Origin: Aequorivita sp. UBA3180
Lineage (GTDB): Bacteria; Bacteroidota; Bacteroidia; Flavobacteriales; Flavobacteriaceae
Direction: 5' to 3'
DNA: 64,000 bases
NCBI GenBank assembly: GCA_002364215.1
Contig: DEXQ01000018.1
Location: 313,920-377,919, forward strand
The translations under genes and the position numbers were made by a program. The notes under the pieces were generated by a model. The model did no database searches. It was not told the DNA's origin and saw only the letters and a program-made list of their open reading frames with translations. Below are positions 16,577 through 25,847 of this stretch, piece after piece; position 1 is the stretch's first letter, and every line of letters begins with the position of its first letter.

Positions 16577-16610
16577 AAAAAAGAGAACCCCAGTGTTCTC
16601 TTTTTTGTTT
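16577..16610 (+). terminator. Rho-independent terminator after the DUF4331 pair
   Basis: AAAAAAGAGAAC (16577-16588) pairs exactly with GTTCTCTTTTTT (16595-16606) around the loop CCCAGT, with the T run forming the end of the stem and tail. It separates the DUF4331 pair from the TPR lipoprotein gene. Confidence 0.85.
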
Positions 16611-16649
16611 TACTAAATTAAAAGCCAAACAAAATTTAATATTCAACTT

Positions 16650-17930
16650 ATGAAAAAACTCACCACACTAATAATTATGGTTGTTATTCTCTTTGGATGT
16701 CAGGAAAAGACGGAAAAAATTACAGATAGCAAAGACTATAATAAATATTTAAATACTGCAAATACTCCATCAAAAGATGCTGTGCAGAAAGACTTGGAGT
16801 TCTGGCAAAATCGTTTTAATGATGATACAACACGTTTGATGGAAATGTCGCGGTTAGCTGGAATACATGCTGCGCTTTTCGGGAGTACGGGCAATATTTC
16901 AGAATTGAAAACATCAGAAGAATTGATTAAAAAATCATATAATGTTTCTGCCAGAAACAAGGATATTTATCTGCGTAGCCTTGCCCATAATTATATATCT
17001 CAGCATCGCTTTAAGGAAGCACAGGTACTATTGGATAGTGCATATACCTATCCTGATAATAAAAAAGAAACAGAAATGATGCTTTTTGACGTGGCGATGG
17101 AATTGGGCAATTATGAAAGCGCTGATACACTGCTTGGAAAAATTAAAAACCCAAAAGATTTCAATTATTTAATTCGCTTAGCAAAATGGAGCGACCACAA
17201 TGGTAATCTCGATGCGGCAATTAAATATCTGGAACAAGCCAAACAAATTGCCGAAGAACGTGACAATTCAGGTTTAAAATCGTGGATATACAGTAATCTG
17301 GGTGATTTTTATGGCCACGCCGGCCGCCTTAAGGATTCTTATAATAGTTACTTAAAAACATTGGAACTTGAGCCGGACAACCATTATGTAAAAAAGCAAT
17401 TAGCTTGGATGGTTTATTCTGCTGAAAAAAATACAGAAGAAGCCAATAGAATTTTAGATTCTATTATGGTCAACCATAAAGCACCAGATTACCATCTTTT
17501 AAAAGCTGAAATAGCAGCTTACAATGAAAATATTTCCGAAGAAGAAAAACAATATGAGTTGTTTTTAAAAAAAGTGGAAAACCCTTATTACGGAGCAATG
17601 TACAATACGTATTTAATTTATCTATACGCTGAAAACAATCCAGAAAAAGCATTGAAGTTGGCTGCAATGGAAATTAACAATCGTGCTACTCCCGAAACCT
17701 ATCAATTGTTGGCGTATGCACAATTAAAAGTGGGCCATAAAGAAGCTGCCTTAAAAACAATAGAGGAGTATGTAGCAGGCAAAACAGAAGAGCCTAAGGC
17801 TCTTTTTCATTCGGCATTGGTTTATAAGGCTAATGGCATGGATAAGAAAGTTGCTATTTTAAAAGAAGAACTTTTAGGTGCGGGTTATGAATTAGGCCCA
17901 GTAAAAGCTAAAGAAATCGAAAAATTATAA
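16650..17930 (+). CDS. TPR-repeat lipoprotein
   Basis: 426 residues. The lipoprotein signal ends IILFGC (Cys about 17). The body is a string of helix pairs with TPR-type spacing, clearest at KSWIYSNLGDFYGHAGRLKD then SYNSYLKTLELEPDNHYVKK, and at QLLAYAQLKVGHKEAALKTI. It presumably acts as an envelope-anchored protein-interaction scaffold. It is a single-gene unit bounded by terminators on both sides, next to the DUF4331 pair. No partner is evident. Confidence 0.82.
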   Translation: MKKLTTLIIMVVILFGCQEKTEKITDSKDYNKYLNTANTPSKDAVQKDLEFWQNRFNDDTTRLMEMSRLAGIHAALFGSTGNISELKTSEELIKKSYNVSARNKDIYLRSLAHNYISQHRFKEAQVLLDSAYTYPDNKKETEMMLFDVAMELGNYESADTLLGKIKNPKDFNYLIRLAKWSDHNGNLDAAIKYLEQAKQIAEERDNSGLKSWIYSNLGDFYGHAGRLKDSYNSYLKTLELEPDNHYVKKQLAWMVYSAEKNTEEANRILDSIMVNHKAPDYHLLKAEIAAYNENISEEEKQYELFLKKVENPYYGAMYNTYLIYLYAENNPEKALKLAAMEINNRATPETYQLLAYAQLKVGHKEAALKTIEEYVAGKTEEPKALFHSALVYKANGMDKKVAILKEELLGAGYELGPVKAKEIEKL

Positions 17931-18009
17931 TTATTTGAAAACCAAACCCTGCCATTTTACGTAAATATGGTTGAGGTTGGTTATCTATCAAGAAATTGAT
18001 AGATTTTAC

Positions 18010-18081
18010 AAAACCGGTTGATCCGGTTTTCAGAGTTTTTTTGTTAGTTGAAGCGTCCGCCATTGGCGGACGCTTTTATTT
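18010..18081. terminator. Two hairpin terminators between convergent genes
   Basis: The first hairpin is AAACCGG (18011-18017) with CCGGTTT (18023-18029), followed by a T-rich run. The second is stronger: AGCGTCCGCC (18052-18061) pairs exactly with GGCGGACGCT (18065-18074) around ATT and is followed by TTTATTTT. Being symmetric, it can serve both the TPR lipoprotein gene and the convergent anti-sigma gene. Confidence 0.85.
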
Positions 18082-18133
18082 TATGCACAAAAAAAATCTG
18101 GAAGTAGCCCAGATTTTATGATTAATCTTTTTC

Positions 18134-18928
18134 TTAAATACTTATCACACCTAAGGTGTAAAGCTGGGACATGGTTGGCATTTCACTTCCGCCCTCTGGT
18201 TCTAGGGTAATCCCAAAAGCTTCAGCATCTGGGAAATTCACAAACTTAAAAATGCCTTCACCCATTTCATTTTCTGTTGAGATCAAACCCATACTTGTGG
18301 GGGTAAGCGGTTCCATTTTAAGTGACCACACTTGATACACCTTACCTCGTGGCGGAGTAGGGAGTCCTTTGGTATCTATGTATGCAATGTTTTCCTGTTT
18401 GTTAAGATAGACCTTTGCAAATGCTTCGGGAGCAACTGCTTGGTTACCCGGAAGTGTATAAACTTGATAATCTTTTGATCTTAAAACTTCAAGAACTTCA
18501 TTATTTTCAGCCAATTCGTTTTCAGCTTTTGATTTTTCTTCACGTAAAACCGTATTCTCTGTGGTTGTTACCTGAATTGAGTTATTTAGATCATTGGTTT
18601 GTTTCAGCATCCACATGATTCCGCCCATAAATAGAATTGCTGCCGCCCAGCCAGTTATTGCAGGCCAGTTAATTGATCTTACTTTGCTTTCTTCAGTATT
18701 GTTGTCATTTCTTATAGCATTCAATATAGCGGTCCAGCTCATTGCTTGAACTGGTGGTGCTACGGTCTCTGCCAGATGCAATAAAGATTGTTCGATAAGT
18801 TCTACTTCGTGTCTTACTTCGGGAAAATCCTGAATTGCCTTTTGTACTTCCAAGACTTCATCTTCAGCTAAGGCACCGCAGACGTAGAGTTCTAAATTTC
18901 CTGATGCTATTAATTCTTCGGGGTTCAT
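18134..18928 (-). CDS. Anti-sigma factor, RskA-type
   Basis: 264 residues. A cytoplasmic N-terminal sigma-binding region (1-80, beginning NPEELIASGNLELYVCGALA) is followed by one membrane helix at 88-108, a coiled-coil-like segment at about 112-150 and an extracytoplasmic RskA C-terminal domain (GKVYQVWSLKMEPLTPTSMG; FGITLEPEGGSEMPT). Members bind and silence their cognate ECF sigma until a signal triggers release or proteolysis. Its partner is the sigma gene six bases upstream. Confidence 0.88.
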   Translation of the reverse strand: MNPEELIASGNLELYVCGALAEDEVLEVQKAIQDFPEVRHEVELIEQSLLHLAETVAPPVQAMSWTAILNAIRNDNNTEESKVRSINWPAITGWAAAILFMGGIMWMLKQTNDLNNSIQVTTTENTVLREEKSKAENELAENNEVLEVLRSKDYQVYTLPGNQAVAPEAFAKVYLNKQENIAYIDTKGLPTPPRGKVYQVWSLKMEPLTPTSMGLISTENEMGEGIFKFVNFPDAEAFGITLEPEGGSEMPTMSQLYTLGVISI

Positions 18929-18934
18929 AATATT

Positions 18935-19468
18935 TTATCCTAAAACCATTACCCGCAATTCATTGATACAGGTTCGGTTTCGTGTTTTTAATGTTCCTAA
19001 TGGTATTTCCAATGTTTTTGAAGCTTCCGCTTGTGTAAATCCTTTAAAATATAAAAGGTCTATTATTTTTATACATGCAGGCTTGAGCGCGTCAACAAAT
19101 TTTTTAATGCCAATTGTATTTGTTTTTCTGTTTAAGCTATCGGAGGATGATAATATATCTACGAAATTTGTCGTACTTAGGTTTTTTCGGGAGTTTTTAA
19201 ATGCTTTTGATCGGGTTTCATCAATTGCCGTGTTCCGTGCAATGTTTAGAAGCCATGTGAAAAACCGGCCTTTATTTACAGAATATGAACTGGCGTTGTT
19301 CCATACTTTAATGAAGACATCCTGCAAAAGTTCTTCAGCTGTTTCTTCATCTAATACAATACTGTATATTATTCCGTAAATGGCTTCGCTATACATAGTA
19401 TATAATCGGGAGAAAGCTTTCTCGTTCCCGTTTTGCATCTCTATAATGAGATCATTGGGTTGCTCCAT
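18935..19468 (-). CDS. ECF-type RNA polymerase sigma factor
   Basis: 177 residues from the ATG at 19468. Longer in-frame starts up to 19579 only add an unrelated basic leader, while this one begins with the typical MEQPNDLIIEMQNGNEKAFS. Region 2 has ELLQDVFIKVWNNASSY and GRFFTWLLNIARNTAIDETR; region 4 has LYFKGFTQAEASKTLEIPLG then TLKTR. Co-transcribed with its RskA-like anti-sigma factor. The adjacent divergent M36 protease gene is a possible target. Confidence 0.92.
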   Translation of the reverse strand: MEQPNDLIIEMQNGNEKAFSRLYTMYSEAIYGIIYSIVLDEETAEELLQDVFIKVWNNASSYSVNKGRFFTWLLNIARNTAIDETRSKAFKNSRKNLSTTNFVDILSSSDSLNRKTNTIGIKKFVDALKPACIKIIDLLYFKGFTQAEASKTLEIPLGTLKTRNRTCINELRVMVLG

Positions 19469-19597
19469 GGCACATTTTTTTTTGAAAGTAAATGTAGTGA
19501 AATTATTAAGAAGACCCTTTGTTGTTAACCTGCACCTAGAAAATTGTTTACTTGATGGATGTATTGTGTTAAATTTCAATGGAATTTTAAGAAAAAG

Positions 19598-19626
19598 TTG
19601 TGAAAAAATTAATTTTTAATAGCTTT
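19598..19626 (+). promoter_or_regulatory. Possible promoter of the M36 metalloprotease gene
   Basis: TTG at 19598-19600 and TAGCTTTA at 19619-19626 are separated by 18 bases, close to the Bacteroidota primary-sigma pattern TTG / TAnnTTTG, and lie 50 bases before the ATG at 19677. Based on pattern only. Confidence 0.35.
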
Positions 19627-19676
19627 ACAGAACTTAACCATCTTAAGTCTAATATTAATCTAAACAAATCAAAAAA

Positions 19677-22600
19677 ATGAAAAAAGTTACCCGGAGTTTA
19701 TTCCTGGCAATCTTGCTCGTCTTTTCGGGCACAATGGTTGCTCAGAATTTTTCAGGAGCAATCGACCAACAACTAAATCATTATGTAGAGCAAAATGATT
19801 TATTGCCACAGGATGCACAGTGGCAAGTAACGAGCGAAACCCAAAGTAGAACGAGCGGTATTCAGCACGTTTACTTTAGACAGCTACTTAATGGAATTGA
19901 AATTTATGGTACTGAATCTAGTATCCATCTTGCGTCAAATGGACGTGTAATTTCAAAAGACAGTAAATTTATTAAAAACACTTCTCAAAAGCGAAAAGGT
20001 TCAAGTTCTCCTGCACTTACGGCTATTCAGGCTGTTCAAGCAGCAGCTGGACATTTGAATTATTCACTTACCGGTTCTCTTTCAGTATTGCAAGGGGCAG
20101 AGGGAGTTGACAGAAAAACATTATTGAGCGACGGCGGAATCTCCTTAAGTCCCATACCCGCAAGGCTGATGTATGCTATAAACGACAATAATGAGTTGGT
20201 TTTAACTTGGGATATTTCAATTCAAGAAAAAAGTCAACAAGACTGGTGGAGTTTAAGAATTGATGCCAATACAGGCGAAATAGCTAACCAAGCCAACTGG
20301 ATGGTAAGTTGTGCAATTCATCACGATCACAGCAACGACACGAAAGAAATGAATTTTAACGCAAACTTATATGACATTCCAAATTACGATGAGATTGTAG
20401 CAGATAATACTGCAGCATGTACGGAATGTTATGAAGTATTTGCATTGCCCCTTGAAAGCCCATATTACGGAGCTCGCACCATTGAGGTTCAACCTGCAAA
20501 TGCTACCGCTTCACCATACGGATGGCATGATACAAACGGCGTTGCTGGTGCTGAATATACCACAACTCGAGGAAACAATGTAAATGCATATGAAGATGGA
20601 AACAATCCGGGATACCAGCCAAATGCTGGTGCAGATCTAGAGTTTACCGGATATCCATTCAGTCAAACATATACCAATGCAAACCAATATGAGGATTCTG
20701 CAATCACAAACCTTTTTTATATGAATAATGTTTTTCACGACATTATGTACCAATATGGATTTGATGAAATAAGCGGTAACTTTCAAGAAAACAACTACGG
20801 AAACGGAGGCGCTGGAAGTGACTCTGTAAATGCGGAAGCCCAAGATGGTTCTGGAACTTGTAACGCAAACTTCGGTACGCCTCCAGACGGTTCAAACCCA
20901 ACAATGCAAATGTACATTTGTGGTGATAAAGATGGCGATTATGACAACTTGGTAATTCTTCACGAATATGGCCATGGTATTTCAAACCGTTTAACGGGTG
21001 GCCCAGGAGCTTCTGGATGTTTACAAAATGCAGAACAAATGGGAGAAGGTTGGAGTGATTTCTTTGGTGTATTATTGACTATTGAACCAGGTGACACAGG
21101 AACCGACTCTAGAGCTGTTGGTACATATCTTTTTGGCCAAGGCCAAGGAGGTGCCGGTATTCGTGACTATCCTTACAGTACTGATATGGGTGTGAACCCA
21201 CAAACGTATGATTTTATTAAGACTGCGGCCGTACCTCATGGAGTAGGTTCAGTTTGGGCTGAAATGTTATGGGAAGTAACCTGGGCATTGATAGACGAAC
21301 ACGGTTTTGACGCAGATATTTATAATTTTACTGGAGATGTAAGCCAAGATGCTGGTAACATTCAAGCTTTGGCTTTGGTTACTGAAGGTATGAAACTACA
21401 ACCTTGTAGTCCAGGTTTTGTGGACGGTCGGGATGCAATTTTTGCCGCAGACCAAGCAATCTATGGTGGAGCGAATGAGTGCCTTCTTTGGGACGCATTT
21501 GCAAAGAGAGGTTTAGGCTACAGTGCTAGTCAAGGTTCTTCTAGTAGCAGAAGTGATGGAACACAAGCTTTTGACACTCCTTCACAAACGGCTACATTGT
21601 CAGTTCTTGAAGAAGTTTGCGCATCTTCTGACGTTCTTACTGATTTAGGTGGCGGTAGCCCAAGCGGTGGTACTTACAGTGGCCCAGGAGTAACTGATGA
21701 TGGAAATGGTTCTACCTTTACATTTGATCCTTCAGTAGCTGGTGTAGGTGTACACACCATAACTTACGATGTTCCTTCTGGACCATGCTCTGTGGCTTCT
21801 TCAGCAACTGATACAATTGAAGTACTTGCAGTTCCGGCTGGACCGACTACTACGGGCGTAACAGACTTTTGTGTGGGAGAACCGGTAACCGTTACGGCTA
21901 CTCTTAATGATCCTAGCAACGTAATTAGATGGTTTGATGCCCCAACAGGAGGAAACTTCCTTTTTGAAGGTGAATCATACACCTTTACACCTACTGGGTC
22001 TATAGACGTTTATGCACAGGAAAGTGCTCCAGGCCCATTATCACAATTGGTTATTTCAGAAATTAATTTAGAAACACCAGATAGATTTGAGATTCAAAAC
22101 GTGGGTGTAGCTAAAGACTATACAGGATATAAAGTTGCCGTTAGTGATACTCCTTATGCAGATATTAACGCTGTAAACACAATTGTAAAGAACTTGAGCA
22201 GTATGGGCGCAAATTCAGTTATGGATTGGAATGATGATAGTGGTTCTGGATACTGGGGAAATAACTTATTCTGGGATAACTCTGGAACAGGATGGATATT
22301 AATAATTGATCCAAGTGGAGAAGTAGTTGACTCTGTTTTCTGGAATTTCAGCGCTGCAGAGATTGCTGGGTTCAATGTAACCATATCAGGTTTCAATATT
22401 ACCGCTGCTGACTTAGACTGGACTGGAGTAGGAGCTAATTTATCAATAGATTGTTCTTCGGGATCTTTCAGAAGAGTTGGCGATGTAAATACAGCTGCTG
22501 ATTGGTCTGGAACTTGTGAAGCTGCTGATTTTGGAACACCAAACAGCGATATCAACTTAGGAACTCCAGGATGTCCTGGCGAACGTACGATAGCAGAGGT

Positions 22601-23123
22601 TATAGCTGAAACCGAAGATCCTGTTATAACTTGCCCTGCAGATGTTACTGTTGAAGTAAACCAAGGAGAGCAATTTACATTGCCAGATTATACCGGTGAT
22701 GCAACTGCAACTGATAACTGCCCAGATCCTGTAATTACGCAAGATCCTGCAGCTGGTACAATGGTTGGTCCTGGTGTTACAACAATGACAATGACTGCTA
22801 CTGATGGTGCCGGTAATGAAGACACCTGTACTTTCACAGTTACTGTAGATGAAATTTTAGGACTTGGAGATAATGAATTTTATAACAATATCTTATTGTA
22901 TCCAAACCCAACAACAGGCGAACTTACCTTGTTGAATAGAACTACTACTCAGCTTAATAACGCTGTTATTACAGATGTAAAAGGTAGAGTGATTAAAACA
23001 ATAGACTTAAAAGAAGCAGGAATGGAAACCAATTTCTCTTTGGAAAGTCTTGCCACAGGAATGTATTTTGTGAAAATAAATGCAGCAGATACAAGCATTG
23101 TGAAGCGTATTGTGAAACAATAA
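19677..23123 (+). CDS. Secreted M36 (fungalysin-type) metalloprotease with T9SS sorting domain
   Basis: 1148 residues. Signal peptide to about 22 (ending MVAQ), FTP/PepSY-like propeptide to about 230, and an M36 catalytic domain at about 255-640. The zinc site is HEYGH at 429-433, with the third ligand in the EQMGEGWSDFF segment near 455-465. Two Ig-like Gly/Ser-rich modules follow (about 645-770), then a lamin-tail-like module (from LVISEINLETPDRFEIQNVG), a HYR module (CPADVTVEVNQ to DGAGNEDTCTFTVTV), and a type A T9SS C-terminal domain (YPNPTTGELTLLN ... GMYFVKI). It is exported through the type IX system and attached to or released from the surface to digest proteins. Confidence 0.93.
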   Translation: MKKVTRSLFLAILLVFSGTMVAQNFSGAIDQQLNHYVEQNDLLPQDAQWQVTSETQSRTSGIQHVYFRQLLNGIEIYGTESSIHLASNGRVISKDSKFIKNTSQKRKGSSSPALTAIQAVQAAAGHLNYSLTGSLSVLQGAEGVDRKTLLSDGGISLSPIPARLMYAINDNNELVLTWDISIQEKSQQDWWSLRIDANTGEIANQANWMVSCAIHHDHSNDTKEMNFNANLYDIPNYDEIVADNTAACTECYEVFALPLESPYYGARTIEVQPANATASPYGWHDTNGVAGAEYTTTRGNNVNAYEDGNNPGYQPNAGADLEFTGYPFSQTYTNANQYEDSAITNLFYMNNVFHDIMYQYGFDEISGNFQENNYGNGGAGSDSVNAEAQDGSGTCNANFGTPPDGSNPTMQMYICGDKDGDYDNLVILHEYGHGISNRLTGGPGASGCLQNAEQMGEGWSDFFGVLLTIEPGDTGTDSRAVGTYLFGQGQGGAGIRDYPYSTDMGVNPQTYDFIKTAAVPHGVGSVWAEMLWEVTWALIDEHGFDADIYNFTGDVSQDAGNIQALALVTEGMKLQPCSPGFVDGRDAIFAADQAIYGGANECLLWDAFAKRGLGYSASQGSSSSRSDGTQAFDTPSQTATLSVLEEVCASSDVLTDLGGGSPSGGTYSGPGVTDDGNGSTFTFDPSVAGVGVHTITYDVPSGPCSVASSATDTIEVLAVPAGPTTTGVTDFCVGEPVTVTATLNDPSNVIRWFDAPTGGNFLFEGESYTFTPTGSIDVYAQESAPGPLSQLVISEINLETPDRFEIQNVGVAKDYTGYKVAVSDTPYADINAVNTIVKNLSSMGANSVMDWNDDSGSGYWGNNLFWDNSGTGWILIIDPSGEVVDSVFWNFSAAEIAGFNVTISGFNITAADLDWTGVGANLSIDCSSGSFRRVGDVNTAADWSGTCEAADFGTPNSDINLGTPGCPGERTIAEVIAETEDPVITCPADVTVEVNQGEQFTLPDYTGDATATDNCPDPVITQDPAAGTMVGPGVTTMTMTATDGAGNEDTCTFTVTVDEILGLGDNEFYNNILLYPNPTTGELTLLNRTTTQLNNAVITDVKGRVIKTIDLKEAGMETNFSLESLATGMYFVKINAADTSIVKRIVKQ

Positions 23124-23147
23124 TTCCTGGTTAATAAATTTTGAGAG

Positions 23148-23179
23148 CCCGCGTCAATTTGTTTGACGCGGGTTTTTTT
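23148..23179 (+). terminator. Rho-independent terminator after the M36 protease
   Basis: CCCGCGTCAA (23148-23157) pairs exactly with TTGACGCGGG (23163-23172), followed by a run of seven T. Confidence 0.92.
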
Positions 23180-23207
23180 ACATCCCACTTTTCAATAACT
23201 TTGGCAG

Positions 23208-23750
23208 ATGAAAAAAATTTTATTCTTTGCCGGAAGTAACAGTAGTAAATCCATTAACCATAAACTCGTCAGTTTTGCCGCCACGCAAGTTGCGGAACAT
23301 AAGGTTGAAGTAATTACATTAACAGACTATAAACTCCCCATGTTTGGTGAGGATATAGAGAATGAAAAAGGCTATTCTGTGGAATTAAGAATGCTGTATA
23401 ATAAAATCAAGGAAGCCGATGCGGTAGTTATTTCCGTTAATGAGCATAACAGAACTGTTTCGGCATATTTTAAAAATACAATTGATTGGCTTTCACGTTT
23501 GGATCGAAATTTTCTAAAGGATAAAAAGGTTTTGTTGATGAGTACTTCCAACGGAAAACGCGGCGCTGCTTCTGCTTTGGAATACACAAAGAATGTACTT
23601 CCCAGATTTGGAGCCACCATTATTGAAAGCTTTAGTTTTCCTTTGTATTCGAAAAACTTTTCGGAAGAAACCAATTCAATTTCCAACGAAGTTTTATTAC
23701 TTGGTTTTACGGATGTTCTTCAAAATTTCGTGCATCAAATTGAACAATAA
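23208..23750 (+). CDS. NADPH-dependent FMN reductase family protein
   Basis: 180 residues forming a flavodoxin-like fold: ILFFAGSNSSKSINHKLVSF is the phosphate-binding loop of the FMN_red family, followed by VEVITLTDYKLPMFGEDIEN and VVISVNEHNRTVSAYFKNTI, the usual flavin-contact blocks. It likely reduces FMN, quinones or similar acceptors in the cytoplasm. Its TAA overlaps the ATG of pabB by one base, so the two are translationally coupled. Confidence 0.88.
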   Translation: MKKILFFAGSNSSKSINHKLVSFAATQVAEHKVEVITLTDYKLPMFGEDIENEKGYSVELRMLYNKIKEADAVVISVNEHNRTVSAYFKNTIDWLSRLDRNFLKDKKVLLMSTSNGKRGAASALEYTKNVLPRFGATIIESFSFPLYSKNFSEETNSISNEVLLLGFTDVLQNFVHQIEQ

Positions 23751-25051
23751 TGCGCACCGTAAAGAAATATCCCTTTTCTTTAACTGAAGATTCTAAAACC
23801 AAACTGCTCCAATGGGCGCAACAGTTTGATGAGGTTGTTTGGATGGACAGCAACAATTATTCACAAAAACATGAAACCTATCAGGCAATTCTGGCAGTCG
23901 ATGCTTTTACCTCCATAAAAACTGATGCCTACACTGCTTTTGATAAATTAAAGGATTATCAAACCACTACGGCAGACTGGATTTTTGGATATCTTACCTA
24001 CGATCTTAAAAACGATGTGGAAAAGCTGAATTCCAATAATTTTGATGGCTTAGGTTTTCCCGACCTTTATTTTTTTCAACCAAAAAAAATCTTTCTTTTT
24101 TCCGAAGATAATGTTGAATTGCATTATTTGAATATGGTTGCCGATGAAATGGATAATGATTTCCAAACCATTTCTAAAATTAATCAGCACCCCAAAGAAT
24201 CTGCCCCAAAGCAAAATATAAAAATAAACATCCGGACCTCTAAAGACAGCTACTTTCAGAAAGTGGAAGAGGTGCTTGAACACATAAAACGGGGAGATAT
24301 ATATGAAGTGAACATATGTCAGGAATTTTATTCCGAAGATACTGAAATCAATCCGTTGGAAGCGTTTATTCAGCTTAATAGAATTTCAAAACCTCCCTTT
24401 TCGGTTTTTTTAAAGCTGAACGATATTTTTGCGCTTTCAGCTTCGCCCGAGCGCTATTTAAAAAGAACGGGAACCACTGTTGTATCCCAGCCCATAAAAG
24501 GAACTGCAAAGCGTTTAAAAAATAAAAAGGACGATTTAAAAATGGCGCAACAATTGGCTAAAGACCCCAAAGAACGCAGTGAAAATATAATGATTACAGA
24601 TTTGGTTCGCAACGACCTTTCCCGTATTGCTGAAAAAGGGAGTGTTTCCGTTGAGGAACTTTGCACTATTTATACTTTTGAACAAGTGCACCAAATGATT
24701 TCCACGGTCACTTGTAGCGTGGCTCAAATTACGTCCAGCGTTGAGATTTTAAGAAATACCTTTCCAATGGGCAGCATGACGGGTGCGCCAAAAATTTCTG
24801 CAATGCAAATTATTGAAGAAACAGAAGACGCCAAACGTGGCTTATACAGCGGTGCTATCGGCTATTTTTCTCCTTCGGGAGATTTTGATTTTAATGTTGT
24901 CATTAGAAGTATTCTCTATAATTCTTCTACTAAATATGTAAGTTTTTCCGTTGGTGGTGCCATTACTATAAATTCCGTCCCCGAGAGAGAATACGAAGAA
25001 TGTTTGTTGAAAGCAAAGGCTATGCGTGAAGTTTTGAATAGTCCTTTATGA
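23750..25051 (+). CDS. pabB: Aminodeoxychorismate synthase component I (chorismate-binding enzyme)
   Basis: 433 residues. The N-terminal anthranilate-synthase-I-like region (about 1-150) is followed by a chorismate-binding domain with EVNICQEFYS, ASPERYLKR, QPIKGTAKRLKN and PMGSMTGAPKISAMQIIEE, the last carrying the conserved acidic/amide site. The KGTA motif (rather than a PIAGTR form) favours the p-aminobenzoate branch that supplies folate, over TrpE or isochorismate synthase. No glutamine amidotransferase partner is adjacent; it may use one encoded elsewhere. It is coupled to the FMN reductase. Confidence 0.87.
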   Translation: MRTVKKYPFSLTEDSKTKLLQWAQQFDEVVWMDSNNYSQKHETYQAILAVDAFTSIKTDAYTAFDKLKDYQTTTADWIFGYLTYDLKNDVEKLNSNNFDGLGFPDLYFFQPKKIFLFSEDNVELHYLNMVADEMDNDFQTISKINQHPKESAPKQNIKINIRTSKDSYFQKVEEVLEHIKRGDIYEVNICQEFYSEDTEINPLEAFIQLNRISKPPFSVFLKLNDIFALSASPERYLKRTGTTVVSQPIKGTAKRLKNKKDDLKMAQQLAKDPKERSENIMITDLVRNDLSRIAEKGSVSVEELCTIYTFEQVHQMISTVTCSVAQITSSVEILRNTFPMGSMTGAPKISAMQIIEETEDAKRGLYSGAIGYFSPSGDFDFNVVIRSILYNSSTKYVSFSVGGAITINSVPEREYEECLLKAKAMREVLNSPL

Positions 25052-25060
25052 GTTCTAAAG

Positions 25061-25138
25061 CTTATAAAGGCTGTTTATTAGCTTTTATACTTATAAAGTA
25101 TATTTATTAGTGTTTAAGCTAATAAACTTGTATATTTG
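25061..25138. promoter_or_regulatory. Repeated dyad operator and promoter of the SatD/DUF3307 operon
   Basis: Two copies of an imperfect dyad, CTTATAAAGnnnnTTTATTAG, lie at 25061-25081 and 25090-25110, 29 bases apart. A third half-site CTAATAAA is at 25119-25126. GTTTATTAGCTT (25073-25084) and AAGCTAATAAAC (25116-25127) are also an exact 12-bp inverted repeat. TATATTTG at 25131-25138 matches the -7 consensus TAnnTTTG, so the third half-site lies between -33 and -7 and the upstream dyads just outside. The SatD-family protein encoded downstream has a C-terminal helix-turn-helix and is the natural candidate ligand. Confidence 0.65.
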
Positions 25139-25154
25139 AATAAATTCTAATAAA

Positions 25155-25841
25155 ATGAACTATTCGGTAATATCTGGCGATATTGTTTCATCAACAGGTT
25201 TGCATACCCAAGACCGCAAATTTGTGGAAGAAAATTTAAACATCTTGCTCCAAAGCTTGAAGGAGGAATTTAATGTGTATGGCCGCATTATAAAAGGCGA
25301 TTATTTGGAGTGTGTGGTTCCGAATGCCCCAGAAGGACTGCAAGTGGCCTTGGCCATAAAAAGCTTTGTAAAGGCAATTCCCATTAAAATGAAGGCTTAC
25401 ACAAGTGAAGACAACAGGATAAAACAATTCAAAACCCACGGAATAAGACTTGCTATTGGTTATGGCGAACTGAGCCGTTACAAACCCGAAGAAGGCGTTA
25501 TAGATGGTGAGGCCATTTACCTATCGGGTCGCGAAATAAGTGGCGAAACAACTTACAATAAAGAACGCATTGTTATAAAAAACACCTTGTTTTTTGCGTC
25601 AAAAAACGAAAATTTAAATAAAAATTTCCAACCTTTACTTGCCTTGCTGGATGTTCTTTTGAGCAAAGCAACCTCACGGCAATGCGAAGTTTTGTATTTT
25701 AAATTAATGAACAATCAAGAAGATGAAATAGCCAAGCGTCTTGGCATAGGGCAATCTGCCGTAAACCAGCACTCTACCAGCGTAGGCTGGAACGCCATTG
25801 ATGAAGCGGTAAACTATTTTAAAATGGTGATTTCAAAATAG
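25155..25841 (+). CDS. SatD family protein with C-terminal HTH
   Basis: 228 residues. The N-terminal part (1-150; YSVISGDIVSSTGL, then GRIIKGDYLECVVPNAPEGL) resembles the nucleotide-cyclase-like fold of SatD. Residues about 165-225 form a sigma-70 region 4-like HTH (SRQCEVLYFKLMNNQEDEIA, then KRLGIGQSAVNQH). It is followed after 6 bases by a DUF3307 membrane protein, the partner regularly found next to satD. The HTH and the repeated dyads upstream suggest autoregulation. The biochemical role of the family is not established. Confidence 0.85.
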   Translation: MNYSVISGDIVSSTGLHTQDRKFVEENLNILLQSLKEEFNVYGRIIKGDYLECVVPNAPEGLQVALAIKSFVKAIPIKMKAYTSEDNRIKQFKTHGIRLAIGYGELSRYKPEEGVIDGEAIYLSGREISGETTYNKERIVIKNTLFFASKNENLNKNFQPLLALLDVLLSKATSRQCEVLYFKLMNNQEDEIAKRLGIGQSAVNQHSTSVGWNAIDEAVNYFKMVISK

Positions 25842-25847
25842 AAGTTT

